Assembly (NCBI GenBank): GCA_934047225.1
Contig: OW203987.1
Location: 4,181,501-4,245,500 of the forward strand
Direction of reading: 5' to 3'
Source of the DNA: Ypsolopha sequella
Lineage: Eukaryota; Arthropoda; Insecta; Lepidoptera; Ypsolophidae
Length of the DNA stretch: 64,000 bases
Below are positions 44,301-46,697 of the stretch, piece by piece. Made by a program: the position numbers and the translations under genes. Under the pieces are notes generated by a model. It saw only the letters and a program-made list of their open reading frames with translations. It made no database searches and was not told the DNA's origin. The number at the start of each line of letters is the position of its first letter. Position 1 is the stretch's first letter.

Positions 44301-45460
44301 GGAATATTTATAGAAAATCAGCTATACTTCAGCAGGACTCTCGAAGGAATATTTATTTATTAAGCCACCTTCACACCGATGAGACTCTAAATCAGTCAAT
44401 GCGACGTATGTCGATCCATAAAGGTTATCGATTGCCAACTAAACACGAACAAATAGTCCTTTAACTTACCTATAAAACCTAGCCTTACCTAAACCTAACA
44501 TATTGCCTAGCTATATGTTACAGTACCGTCTGAGGGGGGCACGTGCCCCTGTGCCTCCCCTCTGGATCCGCCCTTGACTGCATCAATGCTGCCAAAATAT
44601 CATTAAGATATCTGCCAATTTCTAGGTAGGACTGTCGTAATCTACCGAAATCGCTAGCTGACTAGAGTCATTTAGAAATAACGTTTGCTTCTGTCACTAA
44701 TTGAAGAACAAGGCGTATATTTATTTATTTATCTATTTACAAATTACAAATATTACTACCTACGTATGTTATAAAGATATAATATATGTATATTTTGTTT
44801 AGTTATGCGTGAATATGTAATATTATCAAAACATACAAAGGATACTCGCTCTGTTTTGTTTGTTAGTGCGTTATCTACGCGGGCCCGGACTGAAAATCAG
44901 CGCTGTCGGTCTTACTTTGTTAGACTACAGCATATGCCGAGTCCTTGGCCTTTTTGTCTGCTGCGACACATGACTTCTTCTAATTATTTGCTTTATTTGC
45001 TATCCTGTGTCAGTGATGAGCGAGCGATCAAACTGAATGTAGCCCTGACCCGGTTACAAATCGATAATGAAATATAGAATTTAGCCGCATCACTATTAAA
45101 ATTTTTCTATATATGGCAACACTCCATCTGTCAATGTTATCTCACGGATGATGGTTTCGACTTTAGTTTAGTCACATTGTTTTTTCTTATTTTTATTTTG
45201 TTAAATCTCTCGTTTTTAAGCTTTAATTTTTTAATTGTGTTGTGGCAGATAAATAAACAGATATTCTGTTCTATATAAACTAATACATTTTCTGATTTGT
45301 TCAGGTGAACCCCCCCTCCCTCTTGTCAACGATCGAGCTTGTGAACGCACTTGGAGGCGCCGCGCTGCAGAGCGAAGCGCTCTACTGGTGGACGCACTTT
45401 TGTGCCGCAGTGGCGTACATTAAGACTATGGACTACCCGCGCAACAACCACGACTCCTAG
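2129..45460 (+). CDS. Gapvd1: GAPVD1/Gapex-5/RME-6 orthologue, 28 exons visible, 5' end outside window
   Basis: Endocytic regulator: in this family an N-terminal RasGAP-like domain and a C-terminal VPS9 domain act on Ras-like GTPases and load Rab5 with GTP on early endosomes and coated vesicles. Seen here: 28 exons with GT-AG borders that join without a frame break into 4752 nt (1583 codons and TAG). Visible residues about 70-330 hold the RasGAP part, with an LFR arginine-finger-like motif at the start of exon 2 and [10 protein letters not shown] in exon 4. Residues about 490-1240 are an acidic, Ser-rich linker with [10 protein letters not shown] and [10 protein letters not shown] repeats and SEDILAKYR, all hallmarks of GAPVD1. 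Residues about 1400-1580 are the VPS9 domain with [22 protein letters not shown] and YWWTHF. The N-terminal 70-100 residues known in the family are not found in 1-2128, so the first exon(s) lie upstream. Individual exons follow; the only doubtful border is the start of exon 18. Confidence 0.95.
2758..3610 (-). pseudogene. 3' part of an RTE-type reverse transcriptase ORF, one frameshift
   Basis: From about 3605 to 2828 on the minus strand: [20 protein letters not shown] (the ADD catalytic box), a 1-bp frame change near 3485, then [36 protein letters not shown] and the C-terminal [18 protein letters not shown]. It ends in GGAT repeats (plus strand ATCC at 2812-2828) and an A/T tail. It is 5'-truncated and lies in the intron before exon 2. 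Confidence 0.85.
4461..4653. mobile_element. Foldback element TATACAAGGTGA, copy 1
   Basis: ATACAAGGTGACTTTTTGAT and its mirror at 4640-4653 bound arms of about 80 bp (CTTGGTAAGTGATCAGCATC). TA at each end suggests Tc1/mariner-type mobilisation. Copy 2 is at 39471-39730. Confidence 0.8.
5060..5227 (+). CDS. Gapvd1: Gapvd1 exon 2 (RasGAP arginine-finger region)
   Basis: Preceded by ATATTTTTGTAG, followed by GTAAGT. Encodes [16 protein letters not shown]; the LFR corresponds to the finger-loop LFR of classical RasGAPs such as neurofibromin. The exon continues [18 protein letters not shown] to DPEKAMER. Confidence 0.94.
5609..5821 (+). CDS. Gapvd1: Gapvd1 exon 3 (RasGAP domain)
   Basis: Starts after TCGTCCTCAG and ends before GTAAAT. 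Encodes [12 protein letters not shown], then a helical stretch with [20 protein letters not shown] and ending VHLLKQHSR. This aligns with the family segment in which a conserved W-I-V/Q motif precedes the FLR-type motif. Confidence 0.95.
6550..6733 (+). CDS. Gapvd1: Gapvd1 exon 4 (RasGAP core, [10 protein letters not shown])
   Basis: Acceptor TACTTTTTCAG, donor GTGAGA. Encodes [19 protein letters not shown], the GAPVD1 counterpart of the FLRFINPAI motif of RasGAPs, then [19 protein letters not shown]. This is one of the best conserved pieces of the gene. Confidence 0.97.
6879..7067 (+). CDS. Gapvd1: Gapvd1 exon 5
   Basis: Acceptor TTGTCCCAG, donor GTATGT; 63 codons in phase 0. Encodes [18 protein letters not shown], then an Ala/Pro/His-rich insert, then [11 protein letters not shown]. 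The 3' half of this exon and the start of the following intron are repeated, decayed, at 7083-7236 (listed separately). Confidence 0.92.
7083..7236 (+). repeat. Decayed tandem duplication of exon 5 3' end plus intron start
   Basis: The stretch 6932-7082 (exon 5 from GAGTCTAGTGGAGAG, the splice donor and the first intron bases to GTCACTGTAT) is repeated at 7083-7204 with substitutions and deletions. A third partial copy, GAGTCTAGTGGAGAGCGTGG, begins at 7205. In the second copy the donor CTTCTTGTATGT has become CTTCTTCTATCT, so its GT is lost and it should not be spliced. Confidence 0.85.
7320..7680 (-). mobile_element. 3' fragment of RTE-type non-LTR retrotransposon
   Basis: The text from TCATTATCATGATCATTCAG through CCAATGTTGGGCATAGGCCT to CCATAGCCCTCTGCGCC resembles, on the minus strand, the C-terminal coding end of RTE-like elements (compare the clearer copy at 2828-3600). 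Frames are broken. It lies in intron 5. Confidence 0.6.
7717..7826 (+). CDS. Gapvd1: Gapvd1 exon 6
   Basis: Acceptor TTCCTTCGACAG, donor GTACAT. Begins [14 protein letters not shown], which continues the helix KDLTLL of exon 5 and closes the RasGAP-like region; the rest is Ser-rich ([16 protein letters not shown]). Confidence 0.9.
8117..8257 (+). CDS. Gapvd1: Gapvd1 exon 7
   Basis: Acceptor GTTGCATCTTCAG, donor GTAACT. Encodes a Ser/Gly run, then [20 protein letters not shown] and [10 protein letters not shown]. Phase continuity with exons 6 and 8 supports it. Confidence 0.9.
8455..8693 (+). CDS. Gapvd1: Gapvd1 exon 8
   Basis: Acceptor TATTCTGCAG, donor GTATGT. Encodes [15 protein letters not shown], a Lys/Pro/Ser-rich stretch, and ends [18 protein letters not shown]. 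The last part corresponds to the PEEVLVISLG-like segment of vertebrate GAPVD1. Confidence 0.92.
8812..8858 (+). other. tRNA-like hairpin relic with Pol III B-box
   Basis: TGTTCCAG at the start pairs with CTGGAACA at the end (8 bp), enclosing GTGGGTTCGAACTCCGC, a T-arm with a B-box match (GGTTCGAACTCC). D and anticodon arms are absent, so this is not a functional tRNA; a tRNA-derived SINE scrap is the likely source. Confidence 0.4.
9059..9182 (+). CDS. Gapvd1: Gapvd1 exon 9
   Basis: Acceptor TTTGTCAATAAG, donor GTAAGT. Encodes [15 protein letters not shown] followed by an acidic, Ala/Gly-rich segment ending PVQKRTR. The acceptor tract is weak but phase (1 in, 2 out) fits both neighbours. Confidence 0.87.
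9250..9425 (-). mobile_element. RTE-type retrotransposon 3' scrap
   Basis: CCATCCATCCAGGCTGATAC and following text repeat the pattern of the RTE 3' end at 2810-2970 (CCATCCATCAGCCC...TCGTCCACTGC...CAGTAGGCACGA). Only about 170 bp survives. Confidence 0.6.
10023..10164 (+). CDS. Gapvd1: Gapvd1 exon 10
   Basis: Acceptor AAATTTGACCAG, donor GTAAAT. Encodes [20 protein letters not shown] then [19 protein letters not shown]...SDNLE...SN.S.VSSL is a recognisable GAPVD1 block. Confidence 0.93.
10550..10771. mobile_element. Foldback MITE, TA-flanked
   Basis: Inverted arms GATTATCAAAAAATATTGGA and its complement, each about 60 bp (also ACACGTATTTTTTCTTTTGT), enclose about 100 bp with TGACGTCA motifs. 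TA flanks both ends (TTTA before, TAAC after), as expected for a Tc1/mariner-type MITE. Lies in intron 10. Confidence 0.75.
10823..10929 (+). CDS. Gapvd1: Gapvd1 exon 11
   Basis: Acceptor TGTCTGTTTCAG, donor GTGAGC. Encodes [20 protein letters not shown] then [18 protein letters not shown]-rich codon use contrasts with the AT-rich introns on both sides. Confidence 0.9.
11091..11164. repeat. Short perfect inverted repeat
   Basis: ATACACTACCTTAAGAATAT (arm of about 27 bp) is mirrored by ATATTCTTAAGGTAGTGTGT around a loop of about 20 bp. Too small to place in a family; probably a tiny MITE in intron 11. Confidence 0.7.
11365..11475 (+). mobile_element. RTE-type ORF C-terminus and 3' tail
   Basis: TTATGGATGTGAAAGAGGTG to GGAGACAGGCATGA is a decayed copy of a motif also present at 540-640 (plus) and at 16660-16710, 38735-38840 and 46165-46245 (minus). 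In the best copies it reads as ...MDVEEAKEVCQD...SAYPS then stop, the end of a non-LTR ORF. Confidence 0.6.
11510..11615 (+). CDS. Gapvd1: Gapvd1 exon 12
   Basis: Acceptor TTTTTATTTCAG, donor GTATCA. Encodes [18 protein letters not shown] then [17 protein letters not shown]; the family block is DNLDDKLRKFEIRD in vertebrates. Confidence 0.94.
12016..12231 (+). CDS. Gapvd1: Gapvd1 exon 13 ([10 protein letters not shown] block)
   Basis: Acceptor TTATATTTTACAG, donor GTCAGT; 72 codons in phase 0. Encodes [20 protein letters not shown] and, 50 residues on, [20 protein letters not shown]. This doubled acidic W-S-x-D/E-V motif is diagnostic of GAPVD1. Confidence 0.97.
13310..14226 (+). mobile_element. 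5'-truncated non-LTR retrotransposon with 12-bp target duplication
   Basis: AATATATAACTC flanks both ends (13310-13321 and 14215-14226). Inside, 13330-13903 is open and encodes the end of a reverse transcriptase ORF of Jockey/CR1 style: [32 protein letters not shown] and [20 protein letters not shown] 3' UTR follows, ending AATAAATAATTAAAAATAAA. A foldback element is nested in that UTR. The intact frame suggests a moderately recent insertion in intron 13. Confidence 0.85.
13930..14073. mobile_element. Foldback MITE nested in the retrotransposon 3' UTR
   Basis: TGTTACTACAAAACGGTGTT at the left is mirrored at the right (CCTTTTGTAGTAACA), with arms of about 60 bp and a 20-bp loop. Arms differ at a few positions. 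Confidence 0.8.
14249..14412 (+). CDS. Gapvd1: Gapvd1 exon 14
   Basis: Acceptor CCGTCACACAG, donor GTACAG. Encodes [20 protein letters not shown] then [20 protein letters not shown]. Follows NTE of exon 13 to give NTEVDTDD, as in the family. Confidence 0.92.
15171..15315 (+). CDS. Gapvd1: Gapvd1 exon 15
   Basis: Acceptor CGCTTGTCCCCAG, donor GTACGT. Encodes [19 protein letters not shown] then [16 protein letters not shown]. Enters with 1 nt of a split Arg codon and leaves in phase 0. Confidence 0.9.
16406..16512 (+). CDS. Gapvd1: Gapvd1 exon 16
   Basis: Acceptor GTGGTTATCCCCAG, donor GTTGGG (weak). Encodes [20 protein letters not shown] then [16 protein letters not shown]. Frame fits both neighbours. 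Confidence 0.88.
16660..16955. mobile_element. Two RTE-type fragments, tail (minus) and endonuclease (plus)
   Basis: 16660-16712 is the minus-strand tail motif (CATGCCTGTCTCCCAGAGGG). 16757-16955 reads on the plus strand as the distal endonuclease domain of an RTE-like ORF1/2 ([24 protein letters not shown]), the same region as at 1717-1925. Both are broken. Confidence 0.6.
17895..18134 (+). CDS. Gapvd1: Gapvd1 exon 17 with tandem NAG acceptors
   Basis: Acceptor TTTGTCCCCCGCAG is followed at once by CAGCAG, so splicing at 17895, 17898 or 17901 would give proteins differing by one or two Ser. Encodes [20 protein letters not shown], a Pro/Ser run, and [20 protein letters not shown]. Donor GTGAGA. 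Confidence 0.93.
18800..18972 (+). mobile_element. Helitron-like 3' end (non-autonomous)
   Basis: The stretch from CATAGTATAAAACAAAGTCG to CGGGGCGGGTCGCTAGT ends in CTAG followed by T, the Helitron 3' rule (CTRR, insertion before T), with a short GC-rich hairpin just inside. The 5' end was not found. Confidence 0.55.
19314..19823 (+). CDS. Gapvd1: Gapvd1 exon 18 (largest linker exon; 5' border uncertain)
   Basis: Ends ...DATAEKTQ before GTAAGT. The core is secure from [17 protein letters not shown] through [20 protein letters not shown] and the Pro-rich [20 protein letters not shown]. Several in-phase acceptors could start it: 19314 (GTTTTTGCAAAG), 19398 (CTAATACCAG), or 19428/19431 (CCCTCAGCAG, itself a tandem NAG). 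I give the longest; the shortest removes 39 residues. cDNA is needed to choose. Confidence 0.8.
19926..19976 (+). ncRNA. Hammerhead-ribozyme-like motif (Penelope-like element relic)
   Basis: CTGTTGACGTCCCCGTGAAA, then TAGCGGGCCGAAATATATCT, follows the hammerhead order CUGAUGA / stem II / GAAA / UAUAUC with one core change (GAU to GUU) and an imperfect stem II. Hammerheads of this layout are known from Penelope-like elements. Probably inactive. Confidence 0.45.
20470..20700 (-). mobile_element. Possible non-LTR 3' end, minus strand
   Basis: Read on the minus strand, GCCCGAAATAAAGACATTTT followed by an A/T tail resembles the polyadenylated end of a non-LTR element. No coding remnant was recognised. 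Confidence 0.35.
21554..21976 (+). other. 140-codon open frame, unidentified, perhaps Penelope-like scrap
   Basis: Open from TTG/ATG-like start to TAA. Its first 45 residues (including [18 protein letters not shown]) resemble in style the region before the reverse transcriptase of Penelope-like elements; the rest is low-complexity. No splice sites link it to Gapvd1. Confidence 0.25.
22017..23490. mobile_element. DNA transposon remnant with inverted termini, other elements nested inside
   Basis: AGAGGTGCGATTGTGTAAG at the left is mirrored by CTTACACAATCGCACCTCTT at the right. Inside lie the GGGTTCCGTACCC element at 22528-22820 and unrecognised AT-rich DNA with internal AATTCGAATT palindromes. 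No transposase frame is visible. Confidence 0.6.
22528..22820 (+). mobile_element. Interspersed element GGGTTCCGTACCC, copy 1
   Basis: Runs from AGGGTTCCGTACCCAAAGGG through CTCCGCTGTCCGTCTGTC and GGTACGGAACCC to GACTCGCACTTGGCCGGTTT. Two more copies occur at 23816-24115 and 29350-29630. Confidence 0.85.
23601..23706. repeat. Small foldback element
   Basis: ACAGACTGTTCACAGGTATT...CCTCT is mirrored by AGAGGTAAAATAACTGTAAA...CTGT (arms of about 28 bp, a few mismatches). It may be a miniature element. Confidence 0.6.
23816..24115 (+). mobile_element. Interspersed element GGGTTCCGTACCC, copy 2
   Basis: Same layout as the copy at 22528-22820, including GTTGAAATTTTCACAGATGA and the end CTCGCACTTGGCCGGTTTTT. 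It lies 200 bp upstream of exon 19. Confidence 0.85.
24325..24458 (+). CDS. Gapvd1: Gapvd1 exon 19
   Basis: Acceptor TTACTTGTTTCAG, donor GTAGGA. Encodes [20 protein letters not shown] then [19 protein letters not shown], a Lys/Arg-rich stretch that corresponds to the basic segment before the EDILDKYR block of vertebrate proteins. Confidence 0.92.
24946..25123 (+). CDS. Gapvd1: Gapvd1 exon 20 (SEDILAKYR block)
   Basis: Acceptor GCTTTATTCAG, donor GTCAGT. Encodes [20 protein letters not shown], then [20 protein letters not shown] and [10 protein letters not shown]. EDILxKYR is a conserved GAPVD1 signature. Confidence 0.95.
25338..25519. repeat. Foldback with hammerhead-like loop, minus strand
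   Basis: ATTACATACGGCTTGAACAC and the following 45 bp are mirrored at 25455-25519. On the minus strand the loop reads CTTGATAATGCCGAAATTGT then ATCGGTGAAAC, which has hammerhead order (core CUUGAUAA, stem II CCGA/UCGG, GAAA). Probably a Penelope-like element terminus. Confidence 0.5.
25830..26170 (-). mobile_element. RTE-type retrotransposon 3' end
   Basis: CCCATCCATCAGCCTGTCTT, CTGGGCAGTCGGGTTGGTGA and ATCGGTCCCAGGCATGGTAA are shared with 57890-58160. Both are minus-strand RTE-like 3' ends with no intact frame. Intron 20. Confidence 0.6.
26403..26560 (+). repeat. 23-bp tandem repeat, about 7 copies
   Basis: The unit is about CCTAGGTCAAAAAACTAGTT plus CAG. Copies vary by a few bases (AGGCCAAAAATCTAGTCAAG, ATGTCAAAATACTAGTCCAG). 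Intron 20. Confidence 0.85.
27506..27729 (-). pseudogene. Left-arm copy of the Penelope-like ORF, internally deleted
   Basis: The minus strand of the left arm encodes the same linker and CRRPRCKTC motif, but a deletion near 27535 of about 110 bp removes the segment leading into the nuclease. The frame stops a few codons later (GILCR stop). Its 5' end runs 20 nt further (the palindrome loop) than the right copy. Confidence 0.75.
27730..28281 (+). pseudogene. Penelope-like element ORF, C-terminal part with GIY-YIG endonuclease
   Basis: Open for 183 codons to TGA. In order: [15 protein letters not shown] (linker after the reverse transcriptase), CRRPRCKTC (Cys-rich motif), then [20 protein letters not shown] and IRINQHR, the IY...YVG and R/H pattern of the GIY-YIG nuclease fused to Penelope reverse transcriptases. 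It ends [19 protein letters not shown]. The reverse transcriptase itself is missing, so this is a 5'-truncated copy. Confidence 0.8.
28585..28635 (+). ncRNA. Hammerhead-like motif, right end of palindrome
   Basis: CTGATG, then CGGGCCC paired with GGGCCCG (7 bp, loop AGTG region), then GAAATATATC. Stem II is perfect; core position A9 is C. CAA before and TTG after the expected cut can pair as part of stem I. A mirror copy lies at 26912-26955 on the minus strand. Confidence 0.5.
29084..29195 (+). CDS. Gapvd1: Gapvd1 exon 21
   Basis: Acceptor ATTTGTTGTCAG, donor GTGAGT. Encodes [20 protein letters not shown] then [17 protein letters not shown]. It opens the C-terminal helical region that precedes VPS9. 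Confidence 0.94.
29350..29630 (-). mobile_element. Interspersed element GGGTTCCGTACCC, copy 3
   Basis: Reverse orientation: AACCGGCCAAGTGCGAGTCG to ACCCTTTGGGTACGGAACTC. It sits directly beside the left border of the Gypsy element (29631). Confidence 0.85.
29635..29809 (-). repeat. 3' LTR of the Gypsy element
   Basis: TGTGGGGATACGTGTAGGTG to GTCGCAATGCTACA; same as the other LTR over 175 bp. Confidence 0.93.
29932..30860 (-). pseudogene. Gypsy integrase, broken
   Basis: 30654-30860 holds the zinc-binding part ([16 protein letters not shown]). 29932-30640 holds the core from [11 protein letters not shown] through [12 protein letters not shown] (second catalytic Asp) and GGIENTH (Glu) to the C-terminal region. 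Between them the frame changes and the segment that should carry the first catalytic Asp is absent, so the enzyme is not functional. Confidence 0.85.
30876..32276 (-). pseudogene. Gypsy reverse transcriptase (3' half) and RNase H
   Basis: 466 codons. [16 protein letters not shown] and [11 protein letters not shown] (the YLDD catalytic box) are present, then the thumb ([16 protein letters not shown]) and RNase H ([36 protein letters not shown]). Everything upstream of the fingers/palm start is deleted. Confidence 0.88.
32303..32722 (-). pseudogene. Gypsy gag N-terminal remnant
   Basis: Open frame on the minus strand: [19 protein letters not shown], then a Gln/Ser-rich stretch and [19 protein letters not shown], then stop. 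It joins the reverse transcriptase fragment within about 30 nt, marking the deletion junction. The nucleocapsid zinc knuckle is missing. Confidence 0.6.
33241..33415 (-). repeat. 5' LTR of the Gypsy element
   Basis: Same 175-bp sequence as 29635-29809. The minus-strand transcript would start here. Confidence 0.93.
33725..33957 (+). CDS. Gapvd1: Gapvd1 exon 22
   Basis: Acceptor CGTAACATTGCAG, donor GTAACT. Encodes [20 protein letters not shown], an Ala-rich stretch, and [20 protein letters not shown]. The block RxPYxAYLxxCRxGL is conserved in the family. The exon is very GC-rich. Confidence 0.94.
34219..34361 (+). CDS. Gapvd1: Gapvd1 exon 23
   Basis: Acceptor TAATGTTCCACAG, donor GTGAGT. Encodes [20 protein letters not shown] then [17 protein letters not shown]. 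It is shorter and more Ala/His-rich than the vertebrate counterpart. Confidence 0.9.
34595..34684 (+). CDS. Gapvd1: Gapvd1 exon 24
   Basis: Acceptor TTTGTCGCCAG, donor GTATGT. Encodes [20 protein letters not shown] then [10 protein letters not shown]. Start of the helical bundle of the VPS9 region. Confidence 0.93.
35569..35683 (+). CDS. Gapvd1: Gapvd1 exon 25 (VPS9; source of the 103-bp array)
   Basis: Acceptor CACCTGTTTGCAG, donor GTGAGT at 35684. Encodes [20 protein letters not shown] then [18 protein letters not shown], matching the family block PNQDGDILRDQ. The last 64 nt and the next 39 nt of intron form copy 1 of a tandem array. If the donor is not used the frame reads GAC CAG TGA and stops. 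Confidence 0.95.
35620..37890 (+). repeat. 103-bp tandem array derived from exon 25 3' end plus splice donor, 22 copies
   Basis: Copies start every 103 bp from 35621 to 37784. Each holds the end of exon 25 (CTCTACCTGCACGTGCTGTT to AGGGACCA), a consensus donor GTGAGT, and 39 bp of intron (ACAGGAGTACCATTTAAATA...). Copy 1 is the real exon end. Copies 2-21 differ from it in the GDGDIA codons only by synonymous changes. Copy 22 is diverged and has a 1-bp deletion. 103 is not a multiple of 3. Confidence 0.97.
38228..38586. mobile_element. MITE with termini GTGTCGATTCGGTGTAAC, copy 1
   Basis: GTGTCGATTCGGTGTAAC at the left and GTTACACCGAATCGACAC at the right are perfect inverted ends. Inside is an inner fold (GGACTAAACTTGATTTAAGT). 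A second, shorter copy is at 61477-61629. Confidence 0.8.
39219..39366 (+). CDS. Gapvd1: Gapvd1 exon 26 (VPS9 domain)
   Basis: Acceptor GTGTGTCCCCAG, donor GTAACA. Encodes [20 protein letters not shown] and [17 protein letters not shown]. The last motif (YKTPRDK in vertebrates) is a VPS9 landmark. Confidence 0.96.
39391..39432 (+). ncRNA. Hammerhead-like relic
   Basis: CTGATGACGACTACAAGTGG then GCCGAAATATATATAG keeps the CUGAUGA and GAAA cores, but stem II is only about 4 bp (CTAC/GTGG). It lies 30 bp into intron 26 and no Penelope-like coding remnant adjoins it. Confidence 0.4.
39471..39730. mobile_element. Foldback element TATACAAGGTGA, copy 2
   Basis: Arms of about 120 bp (TATACAAGGTGACTTTTCCA..., CTTGGTAAGTGATCAGCATC) mirror each other. 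Related to the shorter copy at 4461-4653. Confidence 0.85.
39768..40614. mobile_element. hAT-like element with near-identical 8-bp target duplication
   Basis: CTCTAAAC (39768-39775) and CTCTGAAC (40607-40614) flank an 831-bp unit starting CAGGGTAGGGGTTCTCTAAC and ending CCCCCCCTGAATTCCTG. GCGCCCCC runs near both ends are typical of this type. No transposase frame is visible. A foldback is nested at 39949-40120. Confidence 0.65.
39949..40120. mobile_element. Foldback MITE nested in the hAT-like element
   Basis: TAAAGCCGATTCCGAAGGCT and TTAGTTTTAGTGCTGTCAAA are mirrored at the right end (arms about 50 bp). Possible TA flanks. Confidence 0.75.
40633..41041. mobile_element. Foldback element flanked by TTAA (piggyBac-like MITE)
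   Basis: TTAA at both ends; termini GGGTCGGTGTTCCGAGATT and its near-complement. Arms run about 140 bp, with ACAAGATGAAGTGCAGGTTC mirrored. It sits between the hAT-like element and exon 27. Confidence 0.7.
41132..41245 (+). CDS. Gapvd1: Gapvd1 exon 27 (VPS9 catalytic Asp)
   Basis: Acceptor TTGTAATTTTTTAG, donor GTAAGT; 38 codons in phase 0. Encodes [20 protein letters not shown] then [17 protein letters not shown]. The ADD...PVLVYV motif contains the Asp that VPS9 exchange factors insert at the Rab nucleotide site. Confidence 0.97.
41363..44584 (+). mobile_element. Non-autonomous hAT-like element carrying a 48-bp satellite
   Basis: ACTGCATC (41363-41370 and 44577-44584) is an exact 8-bp target duplication. 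Termini CAAGGGCGGATCCAGG and CTGGATCCGCCCTTG are inverted repeats, with G-rich GGGGGGGCAC next to them. These features fit the hAT superfamily. Of the 3206 bp, 2.5 kb is a tandem array; no transposase is recognised. Confidence 0.85.
41617..44118 (+). repeat. 48-bp tandem array, about 52 copies
   Basis: The unit runs CTATTCATTTTGTTTGTACT then GTAGTACGCACATCACCGCA and CATGCAGT. Copies are uniform except for G to A (CACCACACATG) at 41798 and 42902, exactly 23 units apart. Because 48 is a multiple of 3 and the unit lacks stops in two frames, reading frames of more than 850 codons appear; see findings. Confidence 0.97.
45305..45460 (+). CDS. Gapvd1: Gapvd1 exon 28, last coding exon (VPS9 end, stop TAG)
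   Basis: Acceptor TGATTTGTTCAG. Encodes [38 protein letters not shown] and PRNNHDS, then TAG at 45458-45460. The Tyr and Thr of YWWT match the VPS9 residues that contact Rab switch regions. The protein ends 11 residues after IKT, close to the vertebrate end. Confidence 0.97.
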   Translation: MNPPSLLSTIELVNALGGAALQSEALYWWTHFCAAVAYIKTMDYPRNNHDS

Positions 45461-45520
45461 CTAAGAGCGCGCTCGGTAAGCTACTGTCTATGTCTATTCA
45501 ACGTCACTAGCTCAGAAACC

Positions 45521-46121
45521 TTAAGGGGGAACGATTCGTATCCTCTACGAAACGCACAACTTAAGATGGTTCATCTTATTTTTGAATTAAAGATATTGAA
45601 TTTGAAGAATTGCGGTTGATTGGATTTCACCTTGTATAATATATATTTTACCTATAATTTTAATCGTATATACATATATTGCTACATAAATTAAATAAAC
45701 CTTTAATCTAGTTCATGTACATTTATTATTTTATCACAAATATTTTTTTATAAGATTAAATTTTGACTTTTGAAACGTGTATAAATAAACTATTTGAATT
45801 TGAATTTTGAATTTGTGATTTATGGCATTTCGCGAACATAGTTTAATGTCAGTAAGGCTTTTCCCGCAAAATGTTGTTAGTTTATGCATTAAATTGTAAA
45901 TGTATGGGCACACAAACTTAAAACATGCTTTTAAGTATGTGTGCCCATACATTTACAATGTAATACATAAAATAACCAAATTTTGTCGGATAAGTTCAAC
46001 TGACACTAAACTATGTTCGCGAAATGCCATAAATCACGTTTATTTATTCGAAAAATTCGAAAATAAGAAGAACCATTTTAAGTAGTGCGTTTCGTAGAGA
46101 ATACGAATCGTTCCCCCTTAA
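45521..46121. mobile_element. Foldback element flanked by TTAA, in the 3' UTR region
   Basis: TTAAGGGGGAACGATTCGTA and TACGAATCGTTCCCCCTTAA are the ends, each arm about 55 bp. A second inner fold lies at 45816-46038 (ATTTATGGCATTTCGCGAAC mirrored; AAATGTATGGGCACACA mirrored). It starts 61 bp after the Gapvd1 stop codon. ATTAAATAAACC near 45690 is the first AATAAA after the stop and belongs to this element. Confidence 0.8.
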
Positions 46122-46164
46122 CCACAAAAACCCATACCAATACACATACATACTATCATACATA

Positions 46165-46245
46165 CATACTCAGACCACAGATTTCCATCTGCTACGACCC
46201 TGACACAACTTTTTGGGATCTTCGACATCCATCAATAAAGTTGTA
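46165..46245 (-). mobile_element. RTE-type tail scrap
   Basis: CAGATTTCCATCTGCTACGA then CATCCATCAATAAAG matches the minus-strand tail motif at 38760-38830. Confidence 0.5.
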
Positions 46246-46697
46246 CAAATTCTTCTTTTCCGGGTACTTTTGACTTAACTTCTTCGGTTCCTATGTCGCT
46301 TTGGTTGGCCTACATCCGTCTAGGGCACTTGCAAACCATATACGGGGTGTTAAGATGAAGTTGCGGAAGCCGTAAACTGGCATACGAACAACTTTTACTA
46401 TGGAACTAACCCTCGAACCCGAAAAAGAAAATTAGCTTTTCCATAGGTAAGTTACATAGCTACCCGATCAAAATGTATGAAACAACTTTTTTTTCTCGAT
46501 TTCTCAATTTATTTCACGAAAATTTGTTCGTATAGATGAGGACTATCGCTAGTTTCCGGCTTCAGCAACATTATCATAACATCCTGAATATCCTATATAC
46601 CATTCTCGGCTACAGCGACAACTTTACTCTTTCAAGTTTGAAAGCTAAACTGTTCAGCTGTCAGATGTGCTCTCAGGTGACACACGTAACCGATTTT

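Noticed and set aside
41630..44464. 944-codon open frame as a protein-coding gene
   Set aside because: It is the translation of a 48-bp tandem array whose length is a multiple of 3; a second frame is open too. It lies inside an intron and a transposon, and has no family resemblance.
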